Source of the DNA: Lactuca virosa
Lineage: Eukaryota > Streptophyta > Magnoliopsida > Asterales > Asteraceae
Assembly (NCBI GenBank): GCA_928212115.1
Contig: CAKMRJ010005745.1
Location: 79,732,046 to 79,796,045, forward strand
Length of the DNA: 64,000 nucleotides
Direction of reading: 5' to 3'
Position 1 is the first letter of the stretch. The number at the start of each line of letters is the position of its first letter. Shown in pieces: positions 11,712-23,163 of the stretch. The notes beneath the pieces were generated by a model. The model was not told the DNA's origin, did no database searches, and was given only the letters and a program-made list of their open reading frames with translations. The position numbers and the translations under genes were made by a program.

Positions 11712-12740
11712 ATGGATCCGCCTACAGATCATCAAAACCCCATAGATGACCTCGATCGGTTTCAGTACTTTGATCATCAGGATCTGTTCAGGTATATATA
11801 AATGTCACTCATTACACCATCTTTCGCACAGAAAAGTGATTTTGTTTATATTGATCAAAACATGGTTTGATTTTTGCAGTGGTGACCTGCTCAACCATCA
11901 GGATTTCGAGTTGTCGGAAAAATCGCATGAAGTGCTCGATCAGAATGTTTCCACAGTACTTAACAAAGATCAAAACATCATTTCTAGAAATGAGTTTCAT
12001 GATCTTGATCCCCTTGAAGACATAAGCTTATGGGATTGTTGGGAGGATGGTAATTTACCATTGGTTAGTTTCAGTGAAGACTGTAAATCCGGTGGTGAGG
12101 CTACAGGTAGTTCTAGTGCTGCCACCACTGATCACGGTGGCCGGAAGGTGGCAAATAGATTGAGACCATTGGAGTTTGAAGAGATAGCGAAGTACTTTGA
12201 GATGCCGATAATCATGGCAGCAAAGGAACTAGGGATAGGGTTAACATTGTTGAAGAAAAGATGCAGAGAGCTAAACATAAACAGATGGCCTCATAGAAAA
12301 CTTAAGAGCCTTCAATCCCTCATTCAAAATGCCAAGGTAAACTACGATAATAACCTTCTATACATTACTCATGCATGTATGCATGCACTTGGTAACCAAA
12401 GTAGTTTTGGTATTTTCTAAAATTTTAATTATTAGTTTCTTTATAACATAAACATAGGCCCTAGGCATATGCCACATCGAATCAATTGTTTTACTACGAT
12501 TTCTGATTTATATTTACATAAACTTCACTCATTGTAAATTTTATGAACTCACACGAAAAATATATTGCATCTACCTAAAAAAACTAGGAGTTGGGATTAA
12601 AGGAGGAGGTAGAGACGTTAGCAGGGCACAAGAAGATGATGGAGAAATTGCCAGGTATGGAATTGACAGAAAGAACAAAGAAGCTTAGGCAAGCTTGCTT
12701 CAAAGCTATTTATAAGAAGAGAGGACTTAACAATCCTTAG
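11712..12740 (+). CDS. RWP-RK domain transcription factor (RKD type), three exons
   Basis: I read exons 11712-11791, 11880-12336 and 12588-12740, with GT-AG introns of 88 and 251 bp, giving 229 residues ending GLNNP. An acidic N-terminal half contains EDISLWDCWED. An RWP-RK DNA-binding domain spans about residues 123-177, starting PLEFEEIAKYF, with the signature RWPHRK at 162-167 directly after CRELNIN. A basic, probably coiled C-terminus follows in exon 3. Intron 1 splits a serine codon; intron 2 is phase 0, and its acceptor could be 12587 or three bases later. The ATG context is CACAAATGG. RKD proteins are nuclear regulators of egg-cell, gametophyte and early-embryo identity in plants; that role is family knowledge, not seen here. 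The length is slightly short for the family but the domain is intact. It is the only host gene I can support in the window. Confidence 0.9.
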
Positions 12741-13127
12741 TCCTTACCTTTTCTTTTAGCCATTTTGTTATCATTAGTGGATTTTAATCTACATTGTATG
12801 TGTTTTTCTCTTGATAGTTTGATACTCTTTTTTTTTTTAGTTTCATTATATGTATTTGTCTATTGATTTTTAATGCAGAAAATTTTGTATAATTTGGGTA
12901 TTATAGTTTGTATTATGTATTTAGCCATATTTTAGATTGCCGACACGACTACGCCGACGACTCTATACCAGAGGTCTATATAAATAGACTTATGAATTTA
13001 GTAGGAATAACTTGATTATAATCTTGTGATTTGTTCCATGTCTGATCCACTCCTAAGATTCTCTTGACATGCCCCCAGTTATGTGTAATTAAAATTTTAT
13101 TAGACTGTTGATCCTAATGAGTCTACC
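12741..13127. other. 3' flank of the RKD gene
   Basis: AT-rich sequence that probably contains the 3' UTR and polyadenylation signals (T-rich tracts around 12827-12837). No further gene is visible before the 27-bp repeat and the family C retroelement begin. Confidence 0.5.
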
Positions 13128-13128
13128 C

Positions 13129-13155
13129 TAAGTCCACAACCAAACAAGGAACAGG
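13129..13155 (+). repeat. 27-bp direct repeat, right member
   Basis: Matches 10121-10147 with one mismatch. Its last bases join directly to truncated family C pol sequence that begins CACACTCCCTGG. Confidence 0.8.
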
Positions 13156-13694
13156 TCACACTCCCTGGCCCAGAGATCATACGAGAAACTACAGAAAAGA
13201 TCGTCCAGATCCGTGAATGATTAAAGGCATCCCGGGATCGGCAGAAGAGTTATGCTGATAAGGGACGAAAACCCTTGGGATTCCAGGTTGGTGACCGCGT
13301 TCTGTTGAATGTCTCACCCTGGAAGGGAATGATACGTTTTGGCAAACGTTGAAAGAAAAATCCAAGGTATATCGGGTCATTCGAGATCCTTGCTAGAATC
13401 GACCCGGTGACTTACAAACTTCGACTACCACAGGAACTCAGTAACGTACATCCTACCTTCCACGTGTCCAACCTAAAGAAGTTTCTGTCCGACGATACTC
13501 TTGTAGTCCCACTCAACGAAATCGAGGTAAACAAGAGTCTACACTTCATAGAGGAACCGGTGGAAATCATGGACAGGGAAATCAAGAGAACAAATCAAAG
13601 TCGAATACCAATAGTGAAGGTCCACTGGAACGCCAAGCGAGGACCCGAATTCACTTGGGAACAAGAAGATCAAATGAAACAGAAATACCCATAA
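13156..13694 (+). pseudogene. pol: 3' end of family C pol (integrase C-terminus and chromodomain), truncated
   Basis: The segment encodes the last part of a Tekay/Del-like chromovirus integrase: an RDRQKSYAD linker, GFQVGDRVLLNVSPWKG, TYKLRLPQELSNVHPTFHVS, and a chromodomain from about 13557 (PVEIMDREIK to FTWEQEDQMKQKYP) ending at TAA 13692-13694. In-frame stops lie early in the segment (after VQIRE near 13217 and after FGKR near 13349). The left side is cut at the 27-bp repeat. It is almost identical to 19557-20095, with one substitution seen near 13455. It tethers integration to chromatin in intact relatives; this is a fragment. Confidence 0.85.
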
Positions 13695-13765
13695 CTTTTC
13701 CTCTAGTTACAAGACCCGTCCAAGATGCAAAATTCGGGACAAAATTCCCTCTAACGGGGGGATGA

Positions 13766-13882
13766 TGTGACAACTGGAAAAAATTTGGAACAATAAAGGT
13801 CTAAATTGTAACCGTGTACAAGTGAATTCACAACGTAATTTGTTGCAATAAAATTATGAAAGCCATAAGGGCATCAATTGTA

Positions 13883-13942
<60 letters not shown>

Positions 13943-16193
13943 AAAACCATGTTTGTAATGGACCTTGAAAATCAACAAGCTAGGACCGAAATCACCCTGG
14001 ATGGGTGACACCAAAACCGAAATCATGCTAAGGACCCAAATCCCATGCCAAACCGAAATCTCCCTTAAGTGAGTAGTGAAAAAACCGAAATCACAAGCCT
14101 AGAACACACCTAGGCCGAAATCACCCAAGACCGAAATCACATGTGATTTCGGTGGGTTTTGGAAGGGATTTCGGTGGGAATAAAGAGAAAAGGAGTTTGA
14201 ATTTATGACTTGATGCTTCACCTTTTCCCATGCAAAATAATACCCATCAAATATCCATGCTTTTAACCAACAATTAACTAGGCAAACATCCCATCACATT
14301 ACCTCCTTATCTTAAGGTCGAATTCACCTCCACAAACCCCACCATTCTCCATATCCCCTTTCTGTTAAGTCCATTTTTCTCTCAAGAGCTAATTCCAAGC
14401 TTCCAAGGGTTTAATTCTCCAAGCTTGTTCTTAGAATTTGGTAATTATTTCTTCAAAATCTAGTGTATTTATGGACTATCATGTTAGTTTCATTTTATTT
14501 ACACCTATTATTATATGTTAAAACTCTTAGGATAATATCACCTTCAAAGAGTTCATCAACCACATTCAAGTGTTTAGGCTTGGAAATCTTCACACCATCT
14601 CTTCAAACAACCCCCAAATCCACTCAAGGTGAGTTCATACCCCCACATTTTCGAGTTTTTCATGTTTTAGGGGGGGAGGGGAATACAAGTAAAACTTGGT
14701 TTACCCCACAAATACTTGCAATGTTTCATCTTTATGTTTAAAATAAGATATTATTTGCATGAATTATGATTATTACTAGCTTTTGTACAAATATATGTGA
14801 TATATTAGTTTTCAAAAGCAAAACTAACAAAAACAAAATATAATCCATGTCATAAAATCATAAGAAAATTTATGATTTGTAAAACTACAAGGTTTTTGGA
14901 AGCTTTTTACCAAGATATAGTTTTTCTAACAAAAAGGAGTACATTCTAGCTATTTCACTATTTTGTGGGTTACAACCCAAAAATATGATGTTTGACCTTA
15001 CATTTTGAAACTAGACAAGATAATTACTATATACTTATATAAATGATTATATAAATGTTCTTGACAAACAAACATGATAAACTAGAACTGGTATAGTTTG
15101 GAAGTCACAAAACTACTCTACCATTTCTGAAGAAACATATAATTATTTAAAGGTATAATTATTTCATTTACAAGAAAACGAATTTTCAGTACAATAGACG
15201 TAAACCGGTTGATACTGGTTGTGAGACATTTGGCTTCACCGTACCTACCAGAGTACACAACTAAGACCTGCATTATAACCAGAGCCTCTTGTAGGGAGAG
15301 TGTGACACTTGTATATAGATCTATACGAGATTGACAACCCCTCACCTCAGTTGTTAGCTACAGTTAGACCGGCTAGTCTAGGGTGACAAATGTCATAACA
15401 GTTTCGACGCCTGAAGAACGTCGTTCAGGCAACCAGTCGCATTAGTATAGTTATAATAACTCACATAGGGTATTAACAAAACATTTGGTTTATGGGCTAG
15501 CGTACACTCAAACAGTTTCACAAAAATGATAAATATTACTAAAACTATTTTCCAGTACCGCATTACCTACATTTTAGTCATGGGTTAAGACTTACAACAA
15601 GGTTAACATACATTCAAGTAGGTTTATATAAAGATAAAACTTACTAATACTACTTTCCAGTACAACATTACTTACATTTTAGTCTTGGGTTAAGACTTAC
15701 AACGAGGATTACATACATTCAAGTAGTTTTATATAAACATAAAACTTACTAGTACTATTTCCCCAATACATCATTTCTCACAATCTTAGTCTTTGTATTC
15801 AAGACTTACAGCTCATTTCAAAGGAAAATGTTGGATTTTCTGAAAGTGTAACCTATCATTTTTACACGAGACGGTTACAAATCCTTTTCATACAAAACGC
15901 TTATGAACTCACAAACTTAATTGTTGACACTTTTCAAAATCACTTGTATTCTCAGGTAGTCAGTAAACAGGTAATCAAATAGTTTTTGGTGGATGAGGCG
16001 TCACATCACGTTATTTATTTTGTCAATCACATTTGATGTCAAGTAGACAATGTTTCTAAGTACAATGTAAACTTATTAAATATTCAATACAATGGTTGTA
16101 ATGCTTTGATCGCTACTATTCAATTGTTATGATAATGTACATGAAAGTCATCCGCCCCAGACGTTTCCGCCGTTCTGGTTTGGGGGTGTGACA
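13766..16193 (+). mobile_element. Family C LTR, first copy
   Basis: This 2,428-bp LTR starts TGTGACAACTGG directly after the polypurine tract AACGGGGGGATGA (13753-13765) and ends GGGGGTGTGACA at 16193, followed by a primer-binding site. It matches 20167-22587. It holds an (AT)n run at 13885-13940 and a cluster of about ten CCGAAATC motifs at 13985-14170. Its first ~1.3 kb is near-identical to the other copy, while the remainder is clearly more diverged. Confidence 0.92.
13885..13940. repeat. (AT)n microsatellite in LTR C, copy 1
   Basis: An uninterrupted AT dinucleotide run of about 56 bp, present at the homologous place in the second LTR. Confidence 0.95.
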
Positions 16194-16196
16194 GAT

Positions 16197-16208
16197 TGGT
16201 ATCAGAGC
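16197..16208 (+). other. Primer-binding site of element C
   Basis: TGGTATCAGAGC, three bases after the LTR end, is the standard plant initiator-Met tRNA primer site. Confidence 0.9.
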
Positions 16209-16660
16209 ATTGTTTATAGTGAACTAAGTATATCAAACCATATAAGATATACAACTATAAATACAATGGGGGCTAAAACACTCTGACTAAAAGTATATTT
16301 TTAAAATATAAGTATTTTAGAAAAGTATAAGTACATGCATACATACTAGAGCAGTGTCATAATAAGAACCACATAAAAAGTATTTAGATGAGTTAAACAC
16401 TACGATTAAGCCTGAACAGTTATGTAATCATATTTGGGATAAATATAGTCTGATCAACTATATTTACACAAGATATGACCAACATGTGTTTGGGAATAGT
16501 TTTGGCGAAAAACGAATCTAACTCTTACCAACCCTATACACAAAGAAACTCTAAGAACCAAACATAAAGTTTAAAATACTATAGGAGTATTTTAGGATAC
16601 TATAGAACCGTACACCTAGACCCTTTATGTGTCTCCTACACCCCTATCCTCGCACAGACC

Positions 16661-17330
16661 AGATGTCCGAATTTCACCAAGAAGACCCCTACTACCCTGC
16701 CATCGTAGCCAACGGATAGATCGAGGAGGATCCAGAAGAGAATCCTGAAGAATACCAAGAGAAGGATTACGATGAGGGGGATTCCTGAGGAGGGTTCAGT
16801 CAAGGAGAAAGGTGTTGGGGATATCGTTAAGGAACCTTACCCTATCAGGAGAAGGCATAGATCCCTTTCACCTCCCTTCTTGTTGGATGCATATCTACAA
16901 TGGGCAAACCAACTGCAAGCATGGGCTAGAGAAGACAGCCGACGATCCACATTCAACATACACTTTCTACCCTATGCTCCGGACCCCAACACCCCCACAA
17001 ATCACACACTACCTCTGAATGTACAACAAGTAACTCGCTCGGATACTCGAGCTCAGGCTCACAATCACGAGGCGATGGAGATCAGTGGCTAAGCCCATAA
17101 CGCGACGATACAAATTTGACACAACCACAAGGAACAGGGACGCCATACAGATTCGATACCAAACCTACAAGCGGATCAGGGAAACAATATGGGTCACCTA
17201 TACTCCTTAAAATAAGGAGATGGCCGCCATGAGACAATAAATCCTTGCAGCTGAAGCTAGGGCAGTCTTACCGGAAACGGAGAGAGAAGGAGGCCACTCG
17301 CGAGAGGTGTGAGATGGAGGGACATCCTGT
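16661..17330 (+). pseudogene. gag: Family C gag N-terminal region, decayed
   Basis: An ATG at about 16664 opens MSEFHQEDPYYPAIV, then a stop at 16717-16719 and frame changes follow. An acidic EEDPEENPEEYQEKDYDEG stretch and proline-rich text (16772-17092) resemble the variable N-terminus of Tekay-type gag. From about 17330 to 17610 the similarity fades into unplaced sequence. Confidence 0.6.
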
Positions 17331-17695
17331 GTGACATTTTTGGATATGATAGGCTATCCTAGTGGATTATGATTACATTACTCACAATAGGAGTTAGGTT
17401 TATGGCCTCGTTCATTACCACTAGTAAAAGTAAATCAAGTGAGGCACGCCCTCCAAAACTAACATAACCCGAACCAACTTAATGTTTTGGTCATCTATAT
17501 TCTAATTTGGTAACACAACATTTGTATAATACCTACTACTACTCACTACCATAAGTACATTACAAAGATGTTGGTCGAAACATTTGGGAATCGTACAGAA
17601 AGACATGTAGTTATATGCATATAAACATAAATGTAGATGAAATACAACTAACGACGACCATAGTTACTTACGAACTCGTTTCATACGACATAATC

Positions 17696-18433
17696 ATGTC
17701 ATCACGGGGAAGTAGCCAGCGTACCGGCTCAACACCAGTTCTACATATGGACCCCGCTACATTCCAAGTCGTCGTAACAGCCACCGTGACAGCCGTAATG
17801 ACGCAACTTAGCGCTAACAACACCAAAGGAAACGGGAACAGTGCCAACAGTTCCAATCACAGTGACAGTCAAGGACACCAACAGGTGTGTCCCTGCAAGG
17901 ACACCCCAGATTACAAACCTAAGAACTCCCACGACAATGGAGGAGTACTACCCAAGAAGCGAAAGTTCTGGAAGAAGAAAAAGGGTCGTCCGACTCAAGG
18001 ACCTGCCAAAAGACAACAAACTATGGCAGTCCATACCACTACTGTCCCTACTGCCTCAGTGCCGACAAGACCATATGCTGGAAACCTGCCAAAATGCAAC
18101 AGGTGCAACTTTTGTCACTATGGATTATGCCAAAAATTGTGTTGCAACAAATGCAACAAGAAGGGGCATACCACTCATTCCGGTAGAGTGCCATCTCAAC
18201 GAACCACCCAAGCCACAACTGCTAGGGTGGGCCAGGCTTGCTACGAATGTGGGGAGGCGGGGCATTTCAAGAGGGAGTGCCCAAAGACTAAAAGAAAAAA
18301 GGCCAGCGGCGCCGGAGGATTTCCAACCACGGGACATGAGGAAGCTACAGGGAACCCCGTTGTGATTACCGGTATGTTTTCTCCACAAATAACTCATATG
18401 CATGCAAACTTTACAATAAGAATGTGGAGATGA
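17696..18433 (+). pseudogene. gag: Family C gag with zinc knuckles but no capsid core
   Basis: The open frame from ATG 17696 starts MSSRGSSQRTG. It passes through a helical segment (FQVVVTATVTAVMTQLSA), then jumps at about residue 80 from a pre-capsid linker (PKNSHDNGGV) straight to a basic linker (PKKRKFWKKKKGRP). A cysteine-rich block (CNRCNFCHYGLCQKLCCNKC) and a canonical CCHC knuckle (CYECGEAGHFKREC, near 18239) follow. In this family some 200 residues of capsid normally lie between those two linkers, so a deletion removed the core while keeping the frame open. The RNA-binding part may still be translatable; a functional capsid is not. Confidence 0.7.
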
Positions 18434-18709
18434 GACTTATGAGTAACAAATTATAAATACATACTCAACCAAAAACCTTAAACATTCACTAAAACATTCC
18501 CGGTAGGGATGGCTAGGAGAAGAACTGAAACCACAAACGACACATACCTAGGATACACTCTAACTCTAAGCAAACATTTCATCTAAATTGATATAATACC
18601 AGTGACAATAGGAAACTTCGACGTGATCATTTGCATGTTTTCGTTAAGTACTCACTATACCAATATCTTGTTTTATGAAAAGGGTCATTCAAGTTAAATA
18701 ACGAAAGCC

Positions 18710-20095
18710 TTGTCACCTATGACGACAAACCCGACACGAACCTCTGAATCATCCCTTACGTCTAGGCTTAGAAGTACCTATGCAAGAGGTACCACGCCTA
18801 TCCTAGCCCACGATAGCAATGAGAATCAGAAAGCAAAAGAAATCCACGACATTCCAGAAGTCTGTAACTTTCCCGATATATTCCCAGAAGACCTTCTGAA
18901 AATACCACCAGTGCGCCACGCCACGTTCAGAATTGACTTGATCCCCTGGAGCCCCTCCCATAGCCAAATCCCCATATCGACTAGCACCGAAGAAAATGCA
19001 GGAATTGTCCAACCTACTGAACGAAACTAAAGAATAAAGGGGGTCATTAGACCGAGCTTTTAACGTCGTGATGCGCCAGCCTTCTTCGTAAGGAAGAAGG
19101 GCGGATTATTTCGTATGTGTTATGACTGTCAAGATTCAAACAAACTCACCATCAGGGATCGATGTCCTCTATCCCGAATCGAAAAGCTGCTCAACCAACT
19201 CCAAGGAACGAGCTACCTCTCATAAAGTGAGCTAGGATCAGGGTTCATTCAGCTCATAGTTCCAGAGGAAGATACTCCCGATGACAAGTTAAGACACCTA
19301 AGGGCATCTTCCAAACCGACGAAAAAAGCGAGAGGACCATTCAGACGTTGGAAGACATGTTAAGAGCATGTGTGATGGACTTTGGTAAAGACCAGAGATA
19401 CCCATTTACCCCTCATCAAGTTCTCATACAATAACAGCTATCACACTAACATCAGAGCCACATTATTCAAATCCCTCTATGGGCGCAAGTGCAGATCCCC
19501 TCCGTGTTGGGTTGAGGTAAGTGACACGCAACTAGCAAAAAGACGAGTGCATGATATCACACTCCCTGGCCCAGAGATCATACGAGAAACTACAGAAAAG
19601 ATCGTCCAGATCCGTGAATGATTAAAGGCATCCCGGGATCGGCAGAAGAGTTATGCTGATAAGGGACGAAAACCCTTGGGATTCCAGGTTGGTGACCGCG
19701 TTCTGTTGAATGTCTCACCCTGGAAGGGAATGATACGTTTTGGCAAACGTTGAAAGAAAAATCCAAGGTATATCGGGTCATTCGAGATCCTTGCTAGAAT
19801 CGACCCGGTGACTTACAAACTTCGACTACCACAGGAACTCAGTAACGTACATCCCACCTTCCACGTGTCCAACCTAAAGAAGTTTCTGTCCGACGATACT
19901 CTTGTAGTCCCACTCAACGAAATCGAGGTAAACAAGAGTCTACACTTCATAGAGGAACCGGTGGAAATCATGGACAGGGAAATCAAGAGAACAAATCAAA
20001 GTCGAATACCAATAGTGAAGGTCCACTGGAACGCCAAGCGAGGACCCGAATTCACTTGGGAACAAGAAGATCAAATGAAACAGAAATACCCATAA
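18710..20095 (+). pseudogene. pol: Family C pol, heavily deleted
   Basis: Fragments in order: the start of the RT region (FPDIFPEDLLKIPPVRHATF, near 18868), a short RT piece (RPSFFVRKKGG..RMCYDCQDSNKLTIRDRCPLSRI, 19070-19190), then a jump to integrase (LIKFSYNNSYHTNIRATLF near 19412 and GRKCRSPPCW near 19480) and the integrase C-terminus with chromodomain, ending TAA at 20093-20095. The RT catalytic YxDD, RNase H and most of the integrase core are absent, and several stops are present. From 19557 it repeats 13156-13694. The internal region is about 4.0 kb, well short of an autonomous element. Confidence 0.8.
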
Positions 20096-20166
20096 CTTTT
20101 CCTCTAGTTACAAGACCCGTCCAAGATGCAAAATTCGGGACAAAATTCCCTCTAACGGGGGGATGA

Positions 20167-20283
20167 TGTGACAACTGGAAAAAATTTGGAACAATAAAGG
20201 TCTAAATTGTAACCGTGTACAAGTGAATTCACAACGTAATTTGTTGCAATAAAATTATGAAAGCCATAAGGGCATCAATTGTA

Positions 20284-20340
<57 letters not shown>

Positions 20341-22587
20341 TTGAAAACCATGTTTGTAATGGACCTTGAAAATCAACAAGCTAGGACCGAAATCACCCTG
20401 GGTGGGTGACACCAAAACCGAAATCATGCTAAGGACCCAAATCCCATGCCAAACCGAAATCTCCCTTAAGTGAGTAGTGAAAAAACCGAAATCACAAGCC
20501 TAGAACACACCTAGGCCGAAATCACCCAAGACCGAAATCACATGTGATTTCGGTGGGTTTTGGAAGGGATTTCGGTGGGAATAAAGAGAAAAGGAGTTTG
20601 AATTTATGACTTGATGCTTCACCTTTTCCCATGCAAAATAATACCCATCAAATATCCATGCTTTTAACCAACAATTAACTAGGCAAACATCCCATCACAT
20701 TACCTCCTTATCTTAAGGTCGAATTCACCTCCACAAACCCCACCATTCTCCATATCCCCTTTCTGTTAAGTCCATTTTTCTCTCAAGAGCTAATTCCAAG
20801 CTTCCAAGGGTTTAATTCTCCAAGCTTGTTCTTAGAATTTGGTAACTATTTCTTCAAAATCTAGTGTATTTATGGACTATCATGTTAGTTTCATTTTATT
20901 TACACCTATTATTATATGTTAAAACTCTTAGGATAATATCACCTTCAAAGAGTTCATCAACCACATTCAAGTGTTTAGGCTTGGAAATCTTCACACCATC
21001 TCTTCAAACAACCCCCAAATCCACTCAAGGTGAGTTCATACCCCCACATTTTCGAGTTTTTCATGTTTTAGGGGGGGGAGGGGAATACAAGTAAAACTTG
21101 GTTTACCCCACAAATACTTGCAATGTTTCATCTTTATGTTTAAAATAAGATATTATTTGCATGAATTATGATTATTACTAGCTTTTGTACAAATATATGT
21201 GATATATTAGTTTTCAAAAGCAAAACTAACAAAAACAAAATATAATCCATGTCATAAAATCATAAGAAAATTTATGATTTGTAAAACTACAAGGTTTTTG
21301 GAAGCTTTTTACCAAGATATAGTTTTCCTAACAAAAAGGAGTACATTCTAGCTATTTCACTATTTTGTGGGTTACAACCCAAAAATATGATGTTTGACCT
21401 TACATTTTGAAACTAGACAAGATAATTACTATATACTTATATAAATGATTATATAAATGTTCTTGACAAACAAACATGATAAACTATAATTGGTATAGTT
21501 TGGGAGTCACAAAACTACTCTATCATTTCAGAAAAAACATATAATTATTTAAAGGTATAGTTATTTCATTTACAAGAAAACGAATTTTCAGTACAATAGA
21601 CGTAAACGGTTGATACTGGTTGTGAGACATTTGGCTTCACCGTACCTACCAGAGTACACAACTATGACCTGCATTATAACCAGAATTTGTTGTAGGGAGA
21701 GTGTGACACTTGTGTATAGATCTATACGGGATTGACAACCCCACATCTCAGTTGTTAGCTACAGTTAGATCGGCCAGTCTAGGGTGACAAATGTCGTAAC
21801 AGTTCTGACGCCTGAAGAACGCCGTTCAGGAAACCAGTCACATTAGTATGGTTATAATAACTCACATATGGTATTAACAAAACATTTGGTTGATGGGCTA
21901 GCGTACACTCAAATAATTTCACAAAAATGATAAATCTTACTAAAACTATTTTCCAAGTACCGCATTACCTACATTTTAGTCCTGGGTTAAGACTTACAAC
22001 GAGGTTAACATACATTCAAGTAGTTTTATATAAAGATAAAACTTACTAATACTACTTTCTAGTACAACATTACTTACATTTTAGTCTTGGGTTAAGACTT
22101 ACAATGAGGATTACATACATTCAAGTAGTTTTATATAAAGATAAAACTTACTAGTACTATTTTCCCAGTACATCATTTCTCATATTTTTAGTCTTTGTAT
22201 TCAAGACTTACAGCTCATTTCAAAGGAAAATGTTGGATTTTCAGAAAGTATACCCTATCATTTTTACACGAGAGAGTTACAAATCCTTTTCATACAAAGC
22301 GCTTATGAACTCACCAACTTAATTGTTGACACTTTTCAAAATCACTTGTATTCTCAGGTAGTCACTAAACAGGTAATCAAAGAGTTTTTGGTGTCACATC
22401 ACGTTATTTATTTTGTCAATCACATTTGATGTCAAGTAGACAATGTTTCTAAGTACAATGTAAACTTATTCAATATTCAATACAATGGTTGTACTACCTT
22501 GATCGCTACTATTCAATTGTTATGATATTGTACATGAAAGTGATCCGCCCCCAAACGTTTCCCCCGTTCTGGTTTGGGGTTGTGACA
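20167..22587 (+). mobile_element. Family C LTR, second copy
   Basis: This 2,421-bp LTR starts TGTGACAACTGG after polypurine tract 20154-20166 and ends GGTTGTGACA. The (AT)n run sits at 20285-20340. The downstream flank is TAGAG; no target-site duplication can be tested because the left member of the array is truncated at 13156. Confidence 0.92.
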
Positions 22588-22855
22588 TAGAGTGTAATGA
22601 ATTAGCTAGTATACAATTCTTAATCTATAGGGTGTCATAGATTTAGATATAGAAAAACGAGATGTTAGAATTGTGATCGATTGGGTGATTATTTTAATAT
22701 GGAGAGTGATTAAGCTCTTAATGAGCTAAGACAAGTTTTAAGGAGTTTAATATGTTATATGAATATGAGTTGTGCAAATAAGATGAATCAAATTGCATCA
22801 ATTGAAGAATGGAGCCAAGGGTAGTTAGTTTTCACTAACTAACAAGGTGAGTTAT

Positions 22856-22858
<3 letters not shown>
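22588..22858. other. Unclassified AT-rich spacer
   Basis: No gene or clear repeat boundary is visible between the end of LTR C and the CT microsatellite. Confidence 0.4.
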
Positions 22859-22910
<52 letters not shown>

Positions 22911-22911
22911 A
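22859..22911. repeat. (TC)n microsatellite
   Basis: A TC dinucleotide run of about 53 bp with one T insertion near 22900. Confidence 0.95.
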
Positions 22912-22998
22912 CTAGATTATGTATGCATGTGTATATGTGTTTATGATATTATGTATGCATGTTTAAATGTTATTGGCATTGTTTTAAATGCCCATAAC

Positions 22999-23155
22999 CA
23001 ATGGTGGATTTAGTATAGGACACAAGGTTGCCTGTGCAACCCCTGACTTTTTCAGGACATTGTGTAAAAATTTCCGAAATTTTATTTTTTCTATTATCAT
23101 GCAACCCATGCCTTTCCCGTGACACCCTTACTATGAAATATTGCATCTACCCCTG
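22999..23155. mobile_element. 157-bp hAT-type MITE
   Basis: The element begins CAATGGTGGATTTAG and ends CTACCCCTG, whose complement CAGGGGTAGAT matches the left end imperfectly, as is typical of hAT terminal inverted repeats. It is flanked by a perfect 8-bp duplication, CCCATAAC, at 22991-22998 and 23156-23163. It has no coding capacity. Confidence 0.75.
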
Positions 23156-23163
23156 CCCATAAC

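Noticed and set aside
16197..16208. tRNA fragment
   Set aside because: The match to initiator-Met tRNA is only the 12-base primer-binding site next to the LTR; no cloverleaf is present.
17841..18365. 174-codon frame overlapping family C gag
   Set aside because: It is an out-of-frame shadow of the gag frame that carries the zinc knuckles.
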